A stretch of DNA of 19,229 bases, taken from Candidatus Hydrogenedentota bacterium (GTDB lineage: Bacteria; Hydrogenedentota; Hydrogenedentia; Hydrogenedentiales; CAITNO01). The notes below the pieces were generated by a model. The model searched no databases. It had not been told where the DNA came from and saw only the letters and a program-made list of their open reading frames with translations. The position numbers and the translations under genes were made by a program. Shown piece after piece: positions 7,311-14,932 of the stretch. The stretch is from assembly GCA_903922535.1 (NCBI GenBank), contig CAIXUF010000628.1, positions 1-19,229 on the forward strand, read 5' to 3'. The stretch's first letter is position 1. Each line of letters begins with the position of its first letter.

Positions 7311-8102
7311 CTATCGTTCGCCAAGAGGGGCTTCTTCGGGGAGCGCCAGGGCAAACCAGACGATGAACAGGAACAGCGAGCAGATGGTGAGATTCTCCCA
7401 CAGAGGAAAGGAATAGCGCGTATTAAAGGCCGCGCCGAAATGCCCCGGAACCGGCCGCCCGGCGGCGATGGCGGCGGCTTTAAGGTTTGCGTAGACCGAT
7501 TCCCATCGGAGCAGGAAATACACGCCCGTGCCAAACACGCCGCCCAGGATGACATACGGGGGGGCAATCCACTTGTAGTCGAAATCGCCATAGTCCCCCG
7601 CGAAGGCGTTTTTCAGGGCGTCGGTGAGAAGCATGCCCCCAAACCAGAGGGCACTCAACAGGTATCCACCCGCGCCGATGAGCGCAACGTATTTGTGAAT
7701 CTCCCGGATTTCGTGGTGGTTGAAGGTCATGCCGGACACGTCCGGAAAAACACCCACCAGGGAAATGCCAATTCCTCCGAGCATCATGAAAAACGCACCC
7801 ATGCCCGCCGCCCGCACCGAGATGATCGCGAGCCGCCGGAAGTTGTAGAACACCACCGGGACCATCGCGACACCCCAGAACGTCATCGCCATCGAGAACA
7901 GCCACCACCATTGGGGATTGTTGTCCTGGTCATAGCTTCCCAGCGCGCTGTACGTGTTCGACATGATTGAAAACTTGTGTTCCGGAAACAGGCCCAAAGA
8001 TGTCAGGATCAAGCACCAGTAGATCCCGCCCACGACCGCCAGGTAGCGCCGCAGAACGGGTCTGTCGAAATCACCCGTTGCCAAACACAGACATGCATCC
8101 AT
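7311..8102 (-). CDS. six-TM membrane protein, DUF998/Frag1-like
   Basis: This 263-aa integral membrane protein has about six hydrophobic segments. TM1 lies just after the N-terminus (YLAVVGGIYWCLILTSLGLF) and the last ends near the C-terminus (CSLFLFIVWFALALP). The segment SNTYSALGSYDQDNNPQWWW after TM1, the GVFPD motif after TM3 and the following His-containing IREIHKYVAL resemble the DUF998/Frag1-type layout, but I hold that assignment loosely. The frame extends to an ATG at 8174. The start at 8102 is preferred because a promoter (8164-8192) would begin transcription near 8157, below that ATG, and because GGAG lies 11 nt before 8102. No substrate or partner is suggested by the neighbours. 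Confidence 0.75.
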   Translation of the reverse strand: MDACLCLATGDFDRPVLRRYLAVVGGIYWCLILTSLGLFPEHKFSIMSNTYSALGSYDQDNNPQWWWLFSMAMTFWGVAMVPVVFYNFRRLAIISVRAAGMGAFFMMLGGIGISLVGVFPDVSGMTFNHHEIREIHKYVALIGAGGYLLSALWFGGMLLTDALKNAFAGDYGDFDYKWIAPPYVILGGVFGTGVYFLLRWESVYANLKAAAIAAGRPVPGHFGAAFNTRYSFPLWENLTICSLFLFIVWFALALPEEAPLGER

Positions 8103-8163
8103 CGAATTTACCACTCCATCAATGTCCAAAGTGAAGTTGAAACAAACCGCGACTTTCCGCGTC

Positions 8164-8192
8164 ACTGTATCCATGCGGCATTATCCAGTCAA
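8164..8192 (-). promoter_or_regulatory. sigma70-type promoter of the six-TM protein gene
   Basis: On the minus strand, TTGACT (8187-8192), a 17-nt spacer, then TACAGT (8164-8169). Transcription would start near 8157, leaving a leader of about 55 nt before ATG 8102. Confidence 0.55.
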
Positions 8193-8304
8193 GGATACCC
8201 TGTGCGGTGGCACCGTTACCTGGGAGACGTGGGGGGCGGAGTTGGGTGATAGACCTGTCGGCCAAATGCGAAATATGAAACAAACACTTCCATATGTCCA
8301 TCCT

Positions 8305-8319
8305 TCCATTTATAATGGA
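8305..8319 (+). promoter_or_regulatory. TATAAT -10 element inside a perfect dyad
   Basis: TCCATT-TAT-AATGGA (8305-8319) is a perfect 6-bp palindrome whose centre overlaps the consensus -10 TATAAT (8311-8316). It lies about 71 bp upstream of the ATG at 8387. No good -35 is visible. A repressor or activator site over the promoter would explain both features, but this is inference. Confidence 0.4.
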
Positions 8320-8386
8320 CGTCGGCATGTCAAATGGAAAACGGCTCGGACAGCGTTCAACTTTCCAGGACAAAGAGGGCAAGGCC

Positions 8387-8974
8387 ATGTGCCACAAGGT
8401 CAAGAATGGAATTGCTGTGTTGGCATTTGCCGTGTTGGCTGGGTTGCCCCTTGCGTGCAGGCCACCCCAAGCAGATCCGACTCCGTTGACAACGGAAGGC
8501 AGCACCCAGGCCCCCGGCCAAACGCCAGGGCAGAAGGTGCTGGACCGGTTTCTCGGAACCTGGGACTGGGAAGCAACCATCCGCACACCGGGGGCGAACC
8601 CCGAAGAATCCCGCGAAACAGGAAGAACCTCAATTACCCGCGTTCTGGGCGGGCGGTACATTCAAGAAATGACGGGCGCGGGCTTTCTCGGCCTGTACAC
8701 CTACGACCCAAAACAAGAGTGCTATTGGAACTGGGGTTTTGCCTCCAGCGCATCCGTGCCCGAGCCCGTGGTTCCGTGCAAAGGCGCGTGGAATGAGGCG
8801 GCCCGCACCTTGGACTGGACCCGTCCCGACACTGACGGGTATGCCCTGACCATTCAGAATCGATTCACAAGCGACGACGCGCGCGAGTGCGTCGTCGCGG
8901 TAAAGAACCCGGGCGGTAAAGAAGTCTATCGCGCCGAATACAGGCTGACCCGGGCGAGGGGGCCGCAAAGCTGA
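8387..8974 (+). CDS. DUF1579-like secreted or lipid-anchored protein
   Basis: This 195-aa protein starts at ATG 8387 with AGAGGG and AAGG just upstream; the frame opens earlier but those starts lack a ribosome site. The N-terminus is basic followed by a hydrophobic stretch ending GLPLACRPP. This looks like a signal peptide, with Cys23 as a possible lipid attachment site, but Pro at position -3 makes the lipobox atypical. The mature part has the DUF1579 pattern: LDRFLGTWDWEATI, GGRYIQEMTGAGFLGLYTYDPKQECYWNW, then a beta-rich C-terminal half. Proteins of this family form small beta barrels of unknown function. The kinase gene follows after about 118 bp with no obvious terminator, so the two may be co-transcribed. 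Confidence 0.8.
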   Translation: MCHKVKNGIAVLAFAVLAGLPLACRPPQADPTPLTTEGSTQAPGQTPGQKVLDRFLGTWDWEATIRTPGANPEESRETGRTSITRVLGGRYIQEMTGAGFLGLYTYDPKQECYWNWGFASSASVPEPVVPCKGAWNEAARTLDWTRPDTDGYALTIQNRFTSDDARECVVAVKNPGGKEVYRAEYRLTRARGPQS

Positions 8975-9025
8975 CAAAGGCCATGGCGGGACCCGGGTGC
9001 CATCCTGCACAGAAAGAGGATTGGC

Positions 9026-9073
9026 ATGAACAAACGAAGGCCCGCGGACACGGTTCTTGTCATGTTGGGTTGA
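9026..9073 (+). CDS. possible 15-aa leader ORF upstream of the kinase
   Basis: ATG 9026 has a strong Shine-Dalgarno (GAGGA at 9016-9020, spacer 5 nt) and opens a 15-codon frame, MNKRRPADTVLVMLG, ending at TGA 9071-9073. That stop is 19 nt before the kinase start. It may be a translated leader that couples or tunes kinase expression, or the remnant of an older start region. It resembles no peptide family I know. Confidence 0.35.
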   Translation: MNKRRPADTVLVMLG

Positions 9074-9092
9074 ACATGCAGACAAGGAACGG

Positions 9093-10595
9093 ATGACGAC
9101 CATGGATGAACTGTTTGAAGATCGCGAAGGTTCCATGAGCCCAACTGAACTCGTCACGACCGCCGGAAAGGGGCCGCCGCCGCATTATTGGACGGAGGCG
9201 GGCGGATCTGCCGAACACCTGACCTTCCAAGGCTACGAGATCATCAACCTGTTGGGCCGCGGCGGAATGGGTGTGGTGTATCGCGCCCGTCAACTGAGCC
9301 TGGGACGCAGCGTTGCGATCAAAGTCATGCTGGCCGGGGCGCATGCCAGTCCCGAGGAACTGCTCCGGTTCCGGATCGAGGTCGAATCGGTGGCCCTGCT
9401 TTGCCATCCCCACATCGTCCAGGTGTACGAAGTGGGCGAACAGGGGGGGTATCCATTCTACTCGCTGGAATACGTCGGGGGTGGCAACCTGGCCGAAAAA
9501 CTTAAAGACGGCCCCATGCCCGACGCCAAAGCCGCGCAACTTGTCGAAAAACTCGCCCGGGCCGTCGATGCCGCGCACCAGCGTGGCATCATTCACCGCG
9601 ACCTGAAGCCCGCCAATATTCTCCTGACCACCGACGGCGAGCCCAAGATTACCGATTTCGGTCTTGCCAAACGGATGGGGGACGATTTTGACCAGACAAG
9701 AACCGGCGCCGGTCTGGGCACGCCCAGTTACATGGCGCCTGAACAGGTTGAGGCAGCCAAGGGTGTCGGCCCCGCCACCGACGTCTACGGTCTGGGGGCC
9801 ATCCTCTATGAAGCCCTGACGGGCCATCCCCCTTTTGAGGGACCCAGCGCCGTCAACATCATGGCGCGCCTTTTGTCAGAAGAACCGGTCTCGCCGCGCA
9901 AAATCAATCCCGCGATTCACCGCGATGCCGAGGTCATTTGTCTGAAGTGCCTGGAGAAGGATCCCCGGCGGCGTTATCCCTCGGCGGCCGCATTGGGTGA
10001 TGACCTTCGCAATTTCGCCCGAGGCAAACCCATTACGGCCCGTCCCCCCGGCATGCTGGGCCGCTTTGACCGCTGGGCGCGCCTGCGTCCGGCGCTCGTG
10101 GCCACACTGTCCATACTGACCCTCTATTACGCCGCCCATTTGGCGTTGATTTCCCTCGGCGTCAAAGATGAAGGCGGGGCATTTCACCGGTTTATCACAG
10201 TTGCGCTGCTGTCATGGGCTGTGGCCGCCGTGACATTCCAGCGGCTGTTCTCCCGGACCCGCCGAATGGGAGTCCTTTTTGCATGGATTGCGTTTGACAT
10301 ATTTATGTTGACGCTGGTGATTAACCGGGGTGACGGGCCGCGCAGCGCGCTGATCCCGGGATACTTCCTGCTGATTGCAGGCACGGGCTTGCGGCTTCAC
10401 ATTCGTCTTGTGTGGTTTGCCACCGGCCTTTGTCTGGCCGGCTATTTCAGCCTTCTTCTTGAGGCCCACTGGCAGCGTCCGGAGTTGGCGGTCGGCCTGA
10501 AGGACTGGATGATTACCGCACTGAGCATGGCCGCCCTGGGATTGATTCAGTACATACTTCTTCGGCGCGTGGGCCGCATGCCGGAGAGAGAGTAG
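9093..10595 (+). CDS. membrane Ser/Thr protein kinase with six-TM C-terminal half
   Basis: This 500-aa protein is a Hanks-type kinase. The catalytic domain spans about residues 48-310: Gly-rich loop GRGGMGVV (55-62), VAIK lysine (77), alpha-C Glu about 96, HRDLKPAN (168-175, catalytic Asp170), DFG (188-190), APE (215-217). All key residues are present, so it should be active. The stretch CLKCLEKDPRRRYPSA followed by a PITARPPG linker is typical of planctomycete-style kinases. From about residue 333 the chain has about six hydrophobic segments and no PASTA, WD40 or TPR domain, so the membrane part itself may sense. Start choice: ATG 9093 has AAGGA 4-5 nt upstream; ATG 9102 and an upstream TTG (9057) are alternatives. 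Substrates are unknown; the next two genes are the nearest downstream candidates. Confidence 0.9.
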   Translation: MTTMDELFEDREGSMSPTELVTTAGKGPPPHYWTEAGGSAEHLTFQGYEIINLLGRGGMGVVYRARQLSLGRSVAIKVMLAGAHASPEELLRFRIEVESVALLCHPHIVQVYEVGEQGGYPFYSLEYVGGGNLAEKLKDGPMPDAKAAQLVEKLARAVDAAHQRGIIHRDLKPANILLTTDGEPKITDFGLAKRMGDDFDQTRTGAGLGTPSYMAPEQVEAAKGVGPATDVYGLGAILYEALTGHPPFEGPSAVNIMARLLSEEPVSPRKINPAIHRDAEVICLKCLEKDPRRRYPSAAALGDDLRNFARGKPITARPPGMLGRFDRWARLRPALVATLSILTLYYAAHLALISLGVKDEGGAFHRFITVALLSWAVAAVTFQRLFSRTRRMGVLFAWIAFDIFMLTLVINRGDGPRSALIPGYFLLIAGTGLRLHIRLVWFATGLCLAGYFSLLLEAHWQRPELAVGLKDWMITALSMAALGLIQYILLRRVGRMPERE

Positions 10596-10703
10596 TGATC
10601 TTGTGCCCGCGAGCCGTCGAGGTTTTCCAGTCCTTTACGGGAACCGGCGAAACATCCGGCTCCTCTGCTGGAGATGGGAATGGCTGCCTATGGCATGGCC
10701 GAC

Positions 10704-10718
10704 GGATTCCAAGAATCC
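10704..10718. promoter_or_regulatory. short perfect dyad upstream of the J-like gene
   Basis: GGATTC-CAA-GAATCC is a perfect 6-bp inverted repeat about 15 bp before the candidate -35. It could be an operator; chance is not excluded. Confidence 0.25.
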
Positions 10719-10732
10719 ATGAATTCGGGGGT

Positions 10733-10762
10733 TTGCGGCATGGCCGGTCCAAGCGGTACAAT
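10733..10762 (+). promoter_or_regulatory. candidate promoter of the J-like gene pair
   Basis: TTGCGG (10733-10738), an 18-nt spacer, then TACAAT (10757-10762). The -10 matches five of six bases; the -35 is weak. Transcription would start about 17 nt before ATG 10785, so the GAGGAG ribosome site would still be included. Confidence 0.4.
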
Positions 10763-10784
10763 CCCCGCTCTAGAGGAGTGTCCA

Positions 10785-11366
10785 ATGGCATCTGATTCCG
10801 GATATGTCGATTATGTGGCCGTGCTGGGCTTGGACCCCGAGTTCAAGCCCGCCGACGTGCGCCGCATCTATCGCAAAAAAATAAAGGACCTGCTGATCGA
10901 AATCAGCCAGGTCCAGGTCACCGAGGAGCGGCGCAACCGTTTTCTGCTGGGCATCGCCCAATTGAATGCGGCGTTTTACATTCTCCGCGACAGGGACCGC
11001 TGCGAAAAATACCTCGCCGAACGCGCCCGGGTCATGCAGATTGAGGAGGATTGGCGCGCCCAGGCGGACAAGACGGAGGCCTCCGACAAGTATCGGCGGC
11101 AGTTTGACCAGGCATTGCGGGATTTCCTGTCGGTTTACATGGAAGAACTGATGCTGGAGGCGGGACGCGACCCCGAATGCGTCGAAAACAGCAATTGGGA
11201 CGCGGCGCACGAGCGCCACGCCAGCAGTGTGCTGCGCCATTACCGGCAGCAGCTTTTCCACGAAATCCACGAGCGCCTGCCCTTCTATGACATCACCCAG
11301 CCTGCGGTGGACTGGGACGAACGATCCCGGTTTGTCGCCGCAATCATTGCCGGGGAGGGCAAGTAA
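10785..11366 (+). CDS. degenerate J-domain-like protein
   Basis: This 193-aa protein starts at ATG 10785 with GAGGAG (10773-10778) 6 nt upstream. The first about 80 residues recall a DnaJ domain: YVDYVAVLGLDPEF, a basic helix VRRIYRKKIKDL, and a helix LNAAFYILRDRDRCEKYLAER that matches the usual LNEAYxVLxDxxxRxxYD segment. The HPD tripeptide needed to stimulate DnaK ATPase is absent; the region between the two helices reads IEISQVQVTEERR. It is therefore probably a J-like adaptor fold rather than a working Hsp70 co-chaperone. The rest is acidic and helical with no motif I recognise. Its stop overlaps the next start by one base (TAATG), so the two are translationally coupled and may form a complex. 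No signal peptide or TM segment is present, so a cytoplasmic location is expected. Confidence 0.7.
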   Translation: MASDSGYVDYVAVLGLDPEFKPADVRRIYRKKIKDLLIEISQVQVTEERRNRFLLGIAQLNAAFYILRDRDRCEKYLAERARVMQIEEDWRAQADKTEASDKYRRQFDQALRDFLSVYMEELMLEAGRDPECVENSNWDAAHERHASSVLRHYRQQLFHEIHERLPFYDITQPAVDWDERSRFVAAIIAGEGK

Positions 11367-12442
11367 TGGCGCGCGCACCCCAGCCCAAGACCCAGGTGAC
11401 GGATGCCGTCATCGCCAAGTCGTTCGCCCACACCGTGGCCACGGGCGACATTGTCAATTTCCGTTTCCTGTTCATCTCCTATTCCCCGCTGCGGCAGGAT
11501 TCGACCGAGGATATCAACTCGCCGAAGTACGACTATTTGCTGTCGCCGGACGAGAATGAGCCGCTGTACCGCAATGCACTGGATCTGATGAGGCAGCCGG
11601 AGATTCTGGCGCATGTCCGGGCGCAGCTTGACCGCAAGGGCCCGCCGCAACTGCCCTGGGAGCCGCTCATGCGACTCGCCGACAACGCGGTGCGGCTGTC
11701 CAAGCTCACGGCAGCCGCCCAGGCCTATGAACTGCTGCGGGTGCGTCGGCGCATCCAGGAGGAGTTTTTGGCCCAGGCCGATGCCGCGCTCGACGCGGGC
11801 GACCTCACGCGGGGCGTGCGCGGATATGTGATGGCCACCGGCCTGGATTATGACTATGCCGCCTTCCCCGAACCGCTGCCGGCCACGCCGAACTACCAGG
11901 AACGCGCGCTGATTCTGCACGGGGAATATCCCAAGAACCCCGAGGACGCCGTGGCGCTGCAGGCGCCCGAGGAGCATGTCCGCACGGGCCTGCACTACCT
12001 GCTGCGCAATGCGGAAATCGCGGGACGGCTCGAAGCACGCCCCGTGGCGCTGCGCATTGAGTTTCTGGAGCACTGGGTGCGCCAGACCGACCCGCTCTGG
12101 GACGAATTTGCCGCGCGTTACCGCGCGGCCTGCGGACTGGCCAAGGAATACGGCGAGCGGCTTGAACGGGAACAGCGCGCCGAGCAGGGCCAGCAGACGC
12201 TGGCCGACGAGGTGGAGGCCGCCCGCGACACGCGCGACCCGCGCGGCATTTCGGCGGCGCTTTCCGGCCGGACCTCTCTGGAACTGGAATGGTGGCAGTA
12301 TCTCAAGGACACGGCCTACCGCCACCCCGCATCGGCGCTGTTTGTGACGCGCCAAATCGTGGCGCGGGATGTGGAAATCATCATGCCCCGTTTTCGCAGC
12401 GATTCGGAACTCGTGCGCCGGCTTGGACTTGAGCCTGTTTGA
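11366..12442 (+). CDS. uncharacterised 358-aa helical protein coupled to the J-like protein
   Basis: I do not recognise this family. The ATG at 11366 shares its A with the TAA of the J-like gene. The protein is soluble, with no signal peptide or TM segment, and mostly helical. The stretch around residues 110-155, reading LADNAVRLSKLTAAAQAYEL then AQADAALDAGDLTRGVRGYV, looks like one or two TPR-type helix pairs. A run rich in E, Q and R (about 255-285) could form a coiled coil. The C-terminal part has LELEWWQYLKD and ends SDSELVRRLGLEPV. Together with the upstream J-like protein it looks like a small cytoplasmic module. A role linked to the preceding kinase or the following signal peptidase is possible but only inferred. 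Confidence 0.65.
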   Translation: MARAPQPKTQVTDAVIAKSFAHTVATGDIVNFRFLFISYSPLRQDSTEDINSPKYDYLLSPDENEPLYRNALDLMRQPEILAHVRAQLDRKGPPQLPWEPLMRLADNAVRLSKLTAAAQAYELLRVRRRIQEEFLAQADAALDAGDLTRGVRGYVMATGLDYDYAAFPEPLPATPNYQERALILHGEYPKNPEDAVALQAPEEHVRTGLHYLLRNAEIAGRLEARPVALRIEFLEHWVRQTDPLWDEFAARYRAACGLAKEYGERLEREQRAEQGQQTLADEVEAARDTRDPRGISAALSGRTSLELEWWQYLKDTAYRHPASALFVTRQIVARDVEIIMPRFRSDSELVRRLGLEPV

Positions 12443-12511
12443 AACGGCGGACACGTGGTATAGTAGGGTAATGCGGAACAGGCAGGACATACGCGCACGG
12501 AGTATTATCGT

Positions 12512-13180
12512 TTGGAAATGACCGAAGAGACGACGCCCCTCCCCCAGCCGGAGCAGAAAGCCCCCAAAGAGGCCAAGCAGGAGGCGAAGCGCGAGTTCCT
12601 TGAACTCATCAAGATGGTGGTTATTTTCCTGGTGGTGTTCTGGGGCATCAAGACCTTCGTCCTGGAAGGTTATGAAGTGCTGGGACCCTCCATGCTGCCA
12701 AACCTGCACGACCAGGAGCGCATCCTGGTCCTGAAGCTGCCCCACCAGCTCAGCCGCCTCCCCTTCCTGGGCGGCTGGCAGCCCTTCCATCAGGGCAACA
12801 TCATCGTGTTTGACGGCGTTGACAACAAGCGCTACGTCAAGCGGCTCATCGCGGTGCATCCGGAGCACCGGAAGAACACGGTCGACGCCAAGGGCAAAGA
12901 CGACGCCGGGCTGTCCGAGAACACCGTCAAGGTGGAATACGACCGCGGCCGGGTGCGCGTGAACAACTGGCAGGTCGATGAGTCCAAGTACCTGCTGCCG
13001 GAAGAGATGCAGTCCCCCGACCGGGACGCCTGCGTGCTTCATCCGGGCGAATATTACGTGATGGGCGATCACCGCAGCGTGAGCAAGGACAGCCGCAGTT
13101 TCCGGGCCATCAACGACGATCAGATTGTGGGCCGGGCCGTGCTGCGCTTCTGGCCCCTGAGCAAGTTCGGACTGCTGTGA
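12512..13180 (+). CDS. lepB: signal peptidase I
   Basis: This 222-aa inner-membrane enzyme removes signal peptides from exported proteins. After a cytoplasmic N-terminus rich in K, E and P, a single TM helix spans about residues 33-50. The catalytic Ser60 lies in the GPSMLPNL motif and the catalytic Lys110 in RYVKRLIA. The box-E region reads GDHRSVSKDSRSFRAI (185-200), where GDNR is usual; the Asn-to-His change is a mild variant. The S26 family Ser/Lys dyad is intact. Start choice: TTG 12512 has GGAG 9 nt upstream; ATG 12518, two codons later, has that site 15 nt away. The stop overlaps the LpxH-like gene by 4 bp (GTGA), so the two are probably co-translated. The exported lipoproteins in this window need such an enzyme class, although lipoproteins themselves use signal peptidase II. 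Confidence 0.9.
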   Translation: MEMTEETTPLPQPEQKAPKEAKQEAKREFLELIKMVVIFLVVFWGIKTFVLEGYEVLGPSMLPNLHDQERILVLKLPHQLSRLPFLGGWQPFHQGNIIVFDGVDNKRYVKRLIAVHPEHRKNTVDAKGKDDAGLSENTVKVEYDRGRVRVNNWQVDESKYLLPEEMQSPDRDACVLHPGEYYVMGDHRSVSKDSRSFRAINDDQIVGRAVLRFWPLSKFGLL

Positions 13181-13923
13181 GACCGACGGTTCTTTTCTCC
13201 GATGTCCATCTCAAGACCGGGGAGGACGGCCGGTCGCAGCGCGCGGATTTCGTGCGTTTTCTCGAATCTCTCGGAGCGCGGGGCTGTGACCGGCTTGTGT
13301 GCGTGGGGGACCTCTTTGATTTTTGGTTCGAATACCGCCATGTCTGTTTTTCCGGCTATTTCGACGTGCTCCGCGCCTTTGCCGCGCTGCACGACGCCGG
13401 GGTTGAACTCCATCTGCTCTGCGGCAACCACGACTTCTGGGCCGGGCGCTTCCTGCAAGACGAAACGGGATTCATCATCCACCCCGATCAGGTCGAACTG
13501 GACTTTGGCGGCAAACGGGCGCTGCTGTTTCACGGCGACGGGGTGAACAAGGCCGATCGCGCCTATCGCGTCTACAAGCGCCTTGCACGCAACCCCCTGG
13601 TGGTCGGTGCCTTCCGCATGATTCACCCCGACTGGGCCATGCGCATCGCCCAGGGCGTGAGCCACGGCAGCCGCACCTATCTTGGCGTGGAGAATCCCGA
13701 AGACGGTCCCGAGGCCCGCGCGCTGCGCGACCACGCCCGCGGACTGCTCGCCTCCGGCGTGGCCGACATCATCGTCTGCGGCCATGCCCATGCGCCCGCG
13801 ATTGAAACCCATCCCACCTCCGGCGGCGAGGGACTGTACATCAACACGGGCGACTGGATCGGGCAGCGGACCCATGTCGTCTGGCAGGACGACCAGTTTC
13901 GCATGGAGCGCACGGGGAAATGA
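13177..13923 (+). CDS. lpxH: UDP-2,3-diacylglucosamine diphosphatase-like phosphoesterase
   Basis: This 248-aa calcineurin-like metallophosphoesterase carries the LpxH motif set in order: SDVHL (8-12), GDLFDFWFEYR (44-54), GNHDFW (83-88), HGDGVN (119-124) and GHAHAP (202-207). These residues bind two metal ions. LpxH hydrolyses UDP-2,3-diacylglucosamine to lipid X in lipid A synthesis, at the inner membrane. The length is near the E. coli enzyme's. The WFEYR extension after the GD motif is typical of LpxH and its close homologues, which include enzymes of uncertain substrate, so I call it LpxH-like. The start is GTG, overlapping the lepB stop by 4 bp; its own stop overlaps the methylase start by 4 bp (ATGA). 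Confidence 0.8.
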   Translation: MRPTVLFSDVHLKTGEDGRSQRADFVRFLESLGARGCDRLVCVGDLFDFWFEYRHVCFSGYFDVLRAFAALHDAGVELHLLCGNHDFWAGRFLQDETGFIIHPDQVELDFGGKRALLFHGDGVNKADRAYRVYKRLARNPLVVGAFRMIHPDWAMRIAQGVSHGSRTYLGVENPEDGPEARALRDHARGLLASGVADIIVCGHAHAPAIETHPTSGGEGLYINTGDWIGQRTHVVWQDDQFRMERTGK

Positions 13924-14867
13924 CGGGCACACCCGCCGCACGGCCCTTCCTCAAGTGGGCGGGCGGCAAGGGGCAACTGCTTGAGGCCATTTCGGCACGG
14001 CTCCCGAAAGGTTTGTCCGGCGCCGGCATCAGGCGCTATGTGGAGCCTTTTGTCGGCAGCGGTGCCGTGTTCTTCCATGTGGTGCAGCGGTTCCGTTTTG
14101 ATGAAATCGTCCTGACGGACGCCAATGAGGAACTTGTCCTGACGTGGCAGGCCGTCCGCGACTCCGTGGAGGCGCTGATCGAGCGGTTGGACATGATGCA
14201 GACGCAGTACTTGGCCCGCGATGAGGCGGGACGCAAAGCCTTGTTTCTTGAGACACGCGGGGCGTTTAACGCCGATCGGCCGTCATACAATTTCCAAAAC
14301 CCGCCCGACGGCGGGGCCGCCCGCGCCACCCAGGTCATCTTCCTCAACCGCACCTGTTTCAACGGCCTGTTTCGCGTGAATTCCCGTGCCCTGTTCAACG
14401 TGCCTTTCGGCAAATACAAATCGCCGCGCATCTGCGACGCGGAAAACCTGTGGCTGGTGTCGACGCTGGTGCAAAGGGTGCGCATTGAGTGCCGCGATTT
14501 CGGGCGCGCCGCCGAATGCATCGACCGGAAAACCTTTGTCTACCTCGATCCGCCCTACCGCCCCATCAGCCGCACCGCCAGTTTCAACAGTTACGCCGCC
14601 GGTGCCTTCGGCGACGAGGAACAACGGCGGCTGGCCGGATTCTACCGGGAAATGGACGCGCGCGGCGCTAAGCTGCTCCTGAGCAATTCCGACCCCAAGA
14701 ATGAAGACCCCGATGACGACTACTTTGACCGGCTCTATGAAGGTTTCACCATCGAGCGCGTACCCGCCATAAGAAGTATAAACTCCGACGCGGACAAGCG
14801 GGGCACCATCAACGAAATCCTCGTGCGCAATTACCCGTCCAAAGCCTCCCCAACGACCCACCCGTAA
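13920..14867 (+). CDS. dam: DNA adenine N6-methyltransferase, DpnM/MboI-type (GATC)
   Basis: This 315-aa D12-class methyltransferase should transfer methyl from S-adenosylmethionine to adenine N6. Visible motifs are FLKWAGGKGQL (10-20), the SAM-binding PFVGSG (43-48), FLNRTCFNGL (141-150), the catalytic DPPY (210-213) followed by RPISRTASFNSY, then LLLSNSDPKN, and a C-terminal SINSDADKRGTINEILVRNY. The last two blocks match the DpnM/MboI branch of GATC methylases, usually partnered with a restriction enzyme, better than housekeeping Dam. No endonuclease gene is visible next to it. It is instead the third gene of a lepB-lpxH-methylase run with 4-bp overlaps. GATC specificity is inferred from similarity. 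A palindromic 9-bp-repeat element follows. Confidence 0.85.
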   Translation: MTGTPAARPFLKWAGGKGQLLEAISARLPKGLSGAGIRRYVEPFVGSGAVFFHVVQRFRFDEIVLTDANEELVLTWQAVRDSVEALIERLDMMQTQYLARDEAGRKALFLETRGAFNADRPSYNFQNPPDGGAARATQVIFLNRTCFNGLFRVNSRALFNVPFGKYKSPRICDAENLWLVSTLVQRVRIECRDFGRAAECIDRKTFVYLDPPYRPISRTASFNSYAAGAFGDEEQRRLAGFYREMDARGAKLLLSNSDPKNEDPDDDYFDRLYEGFTIERVPAIRSINSDADKRGTINEILVRNYPSKASPTTHP

Positions 14868-14932
14868 CCCCGTTTTTCACGCAAAACACACATCCCATGC
14901 ACGGGGAAAGGACTTTCGGAAGCACTCCCAAC

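Noticed and set aside
10595..10795. 66-aa frame between the kinase and the J-like gene.
   Set aside because: It starts inside the kinase stop codon, has no ribosome site, overlaps the candidate promoter and the next start, and has no recognisable motif.
12459..12464. TATAGT as the -10 of a promoter for lepB.
   Set aside because: The only good -35 nearby (TTGAAA, 12439-12444) is 14 nt away, too close for a normal promoter; lepB may be transcribed from upstream.
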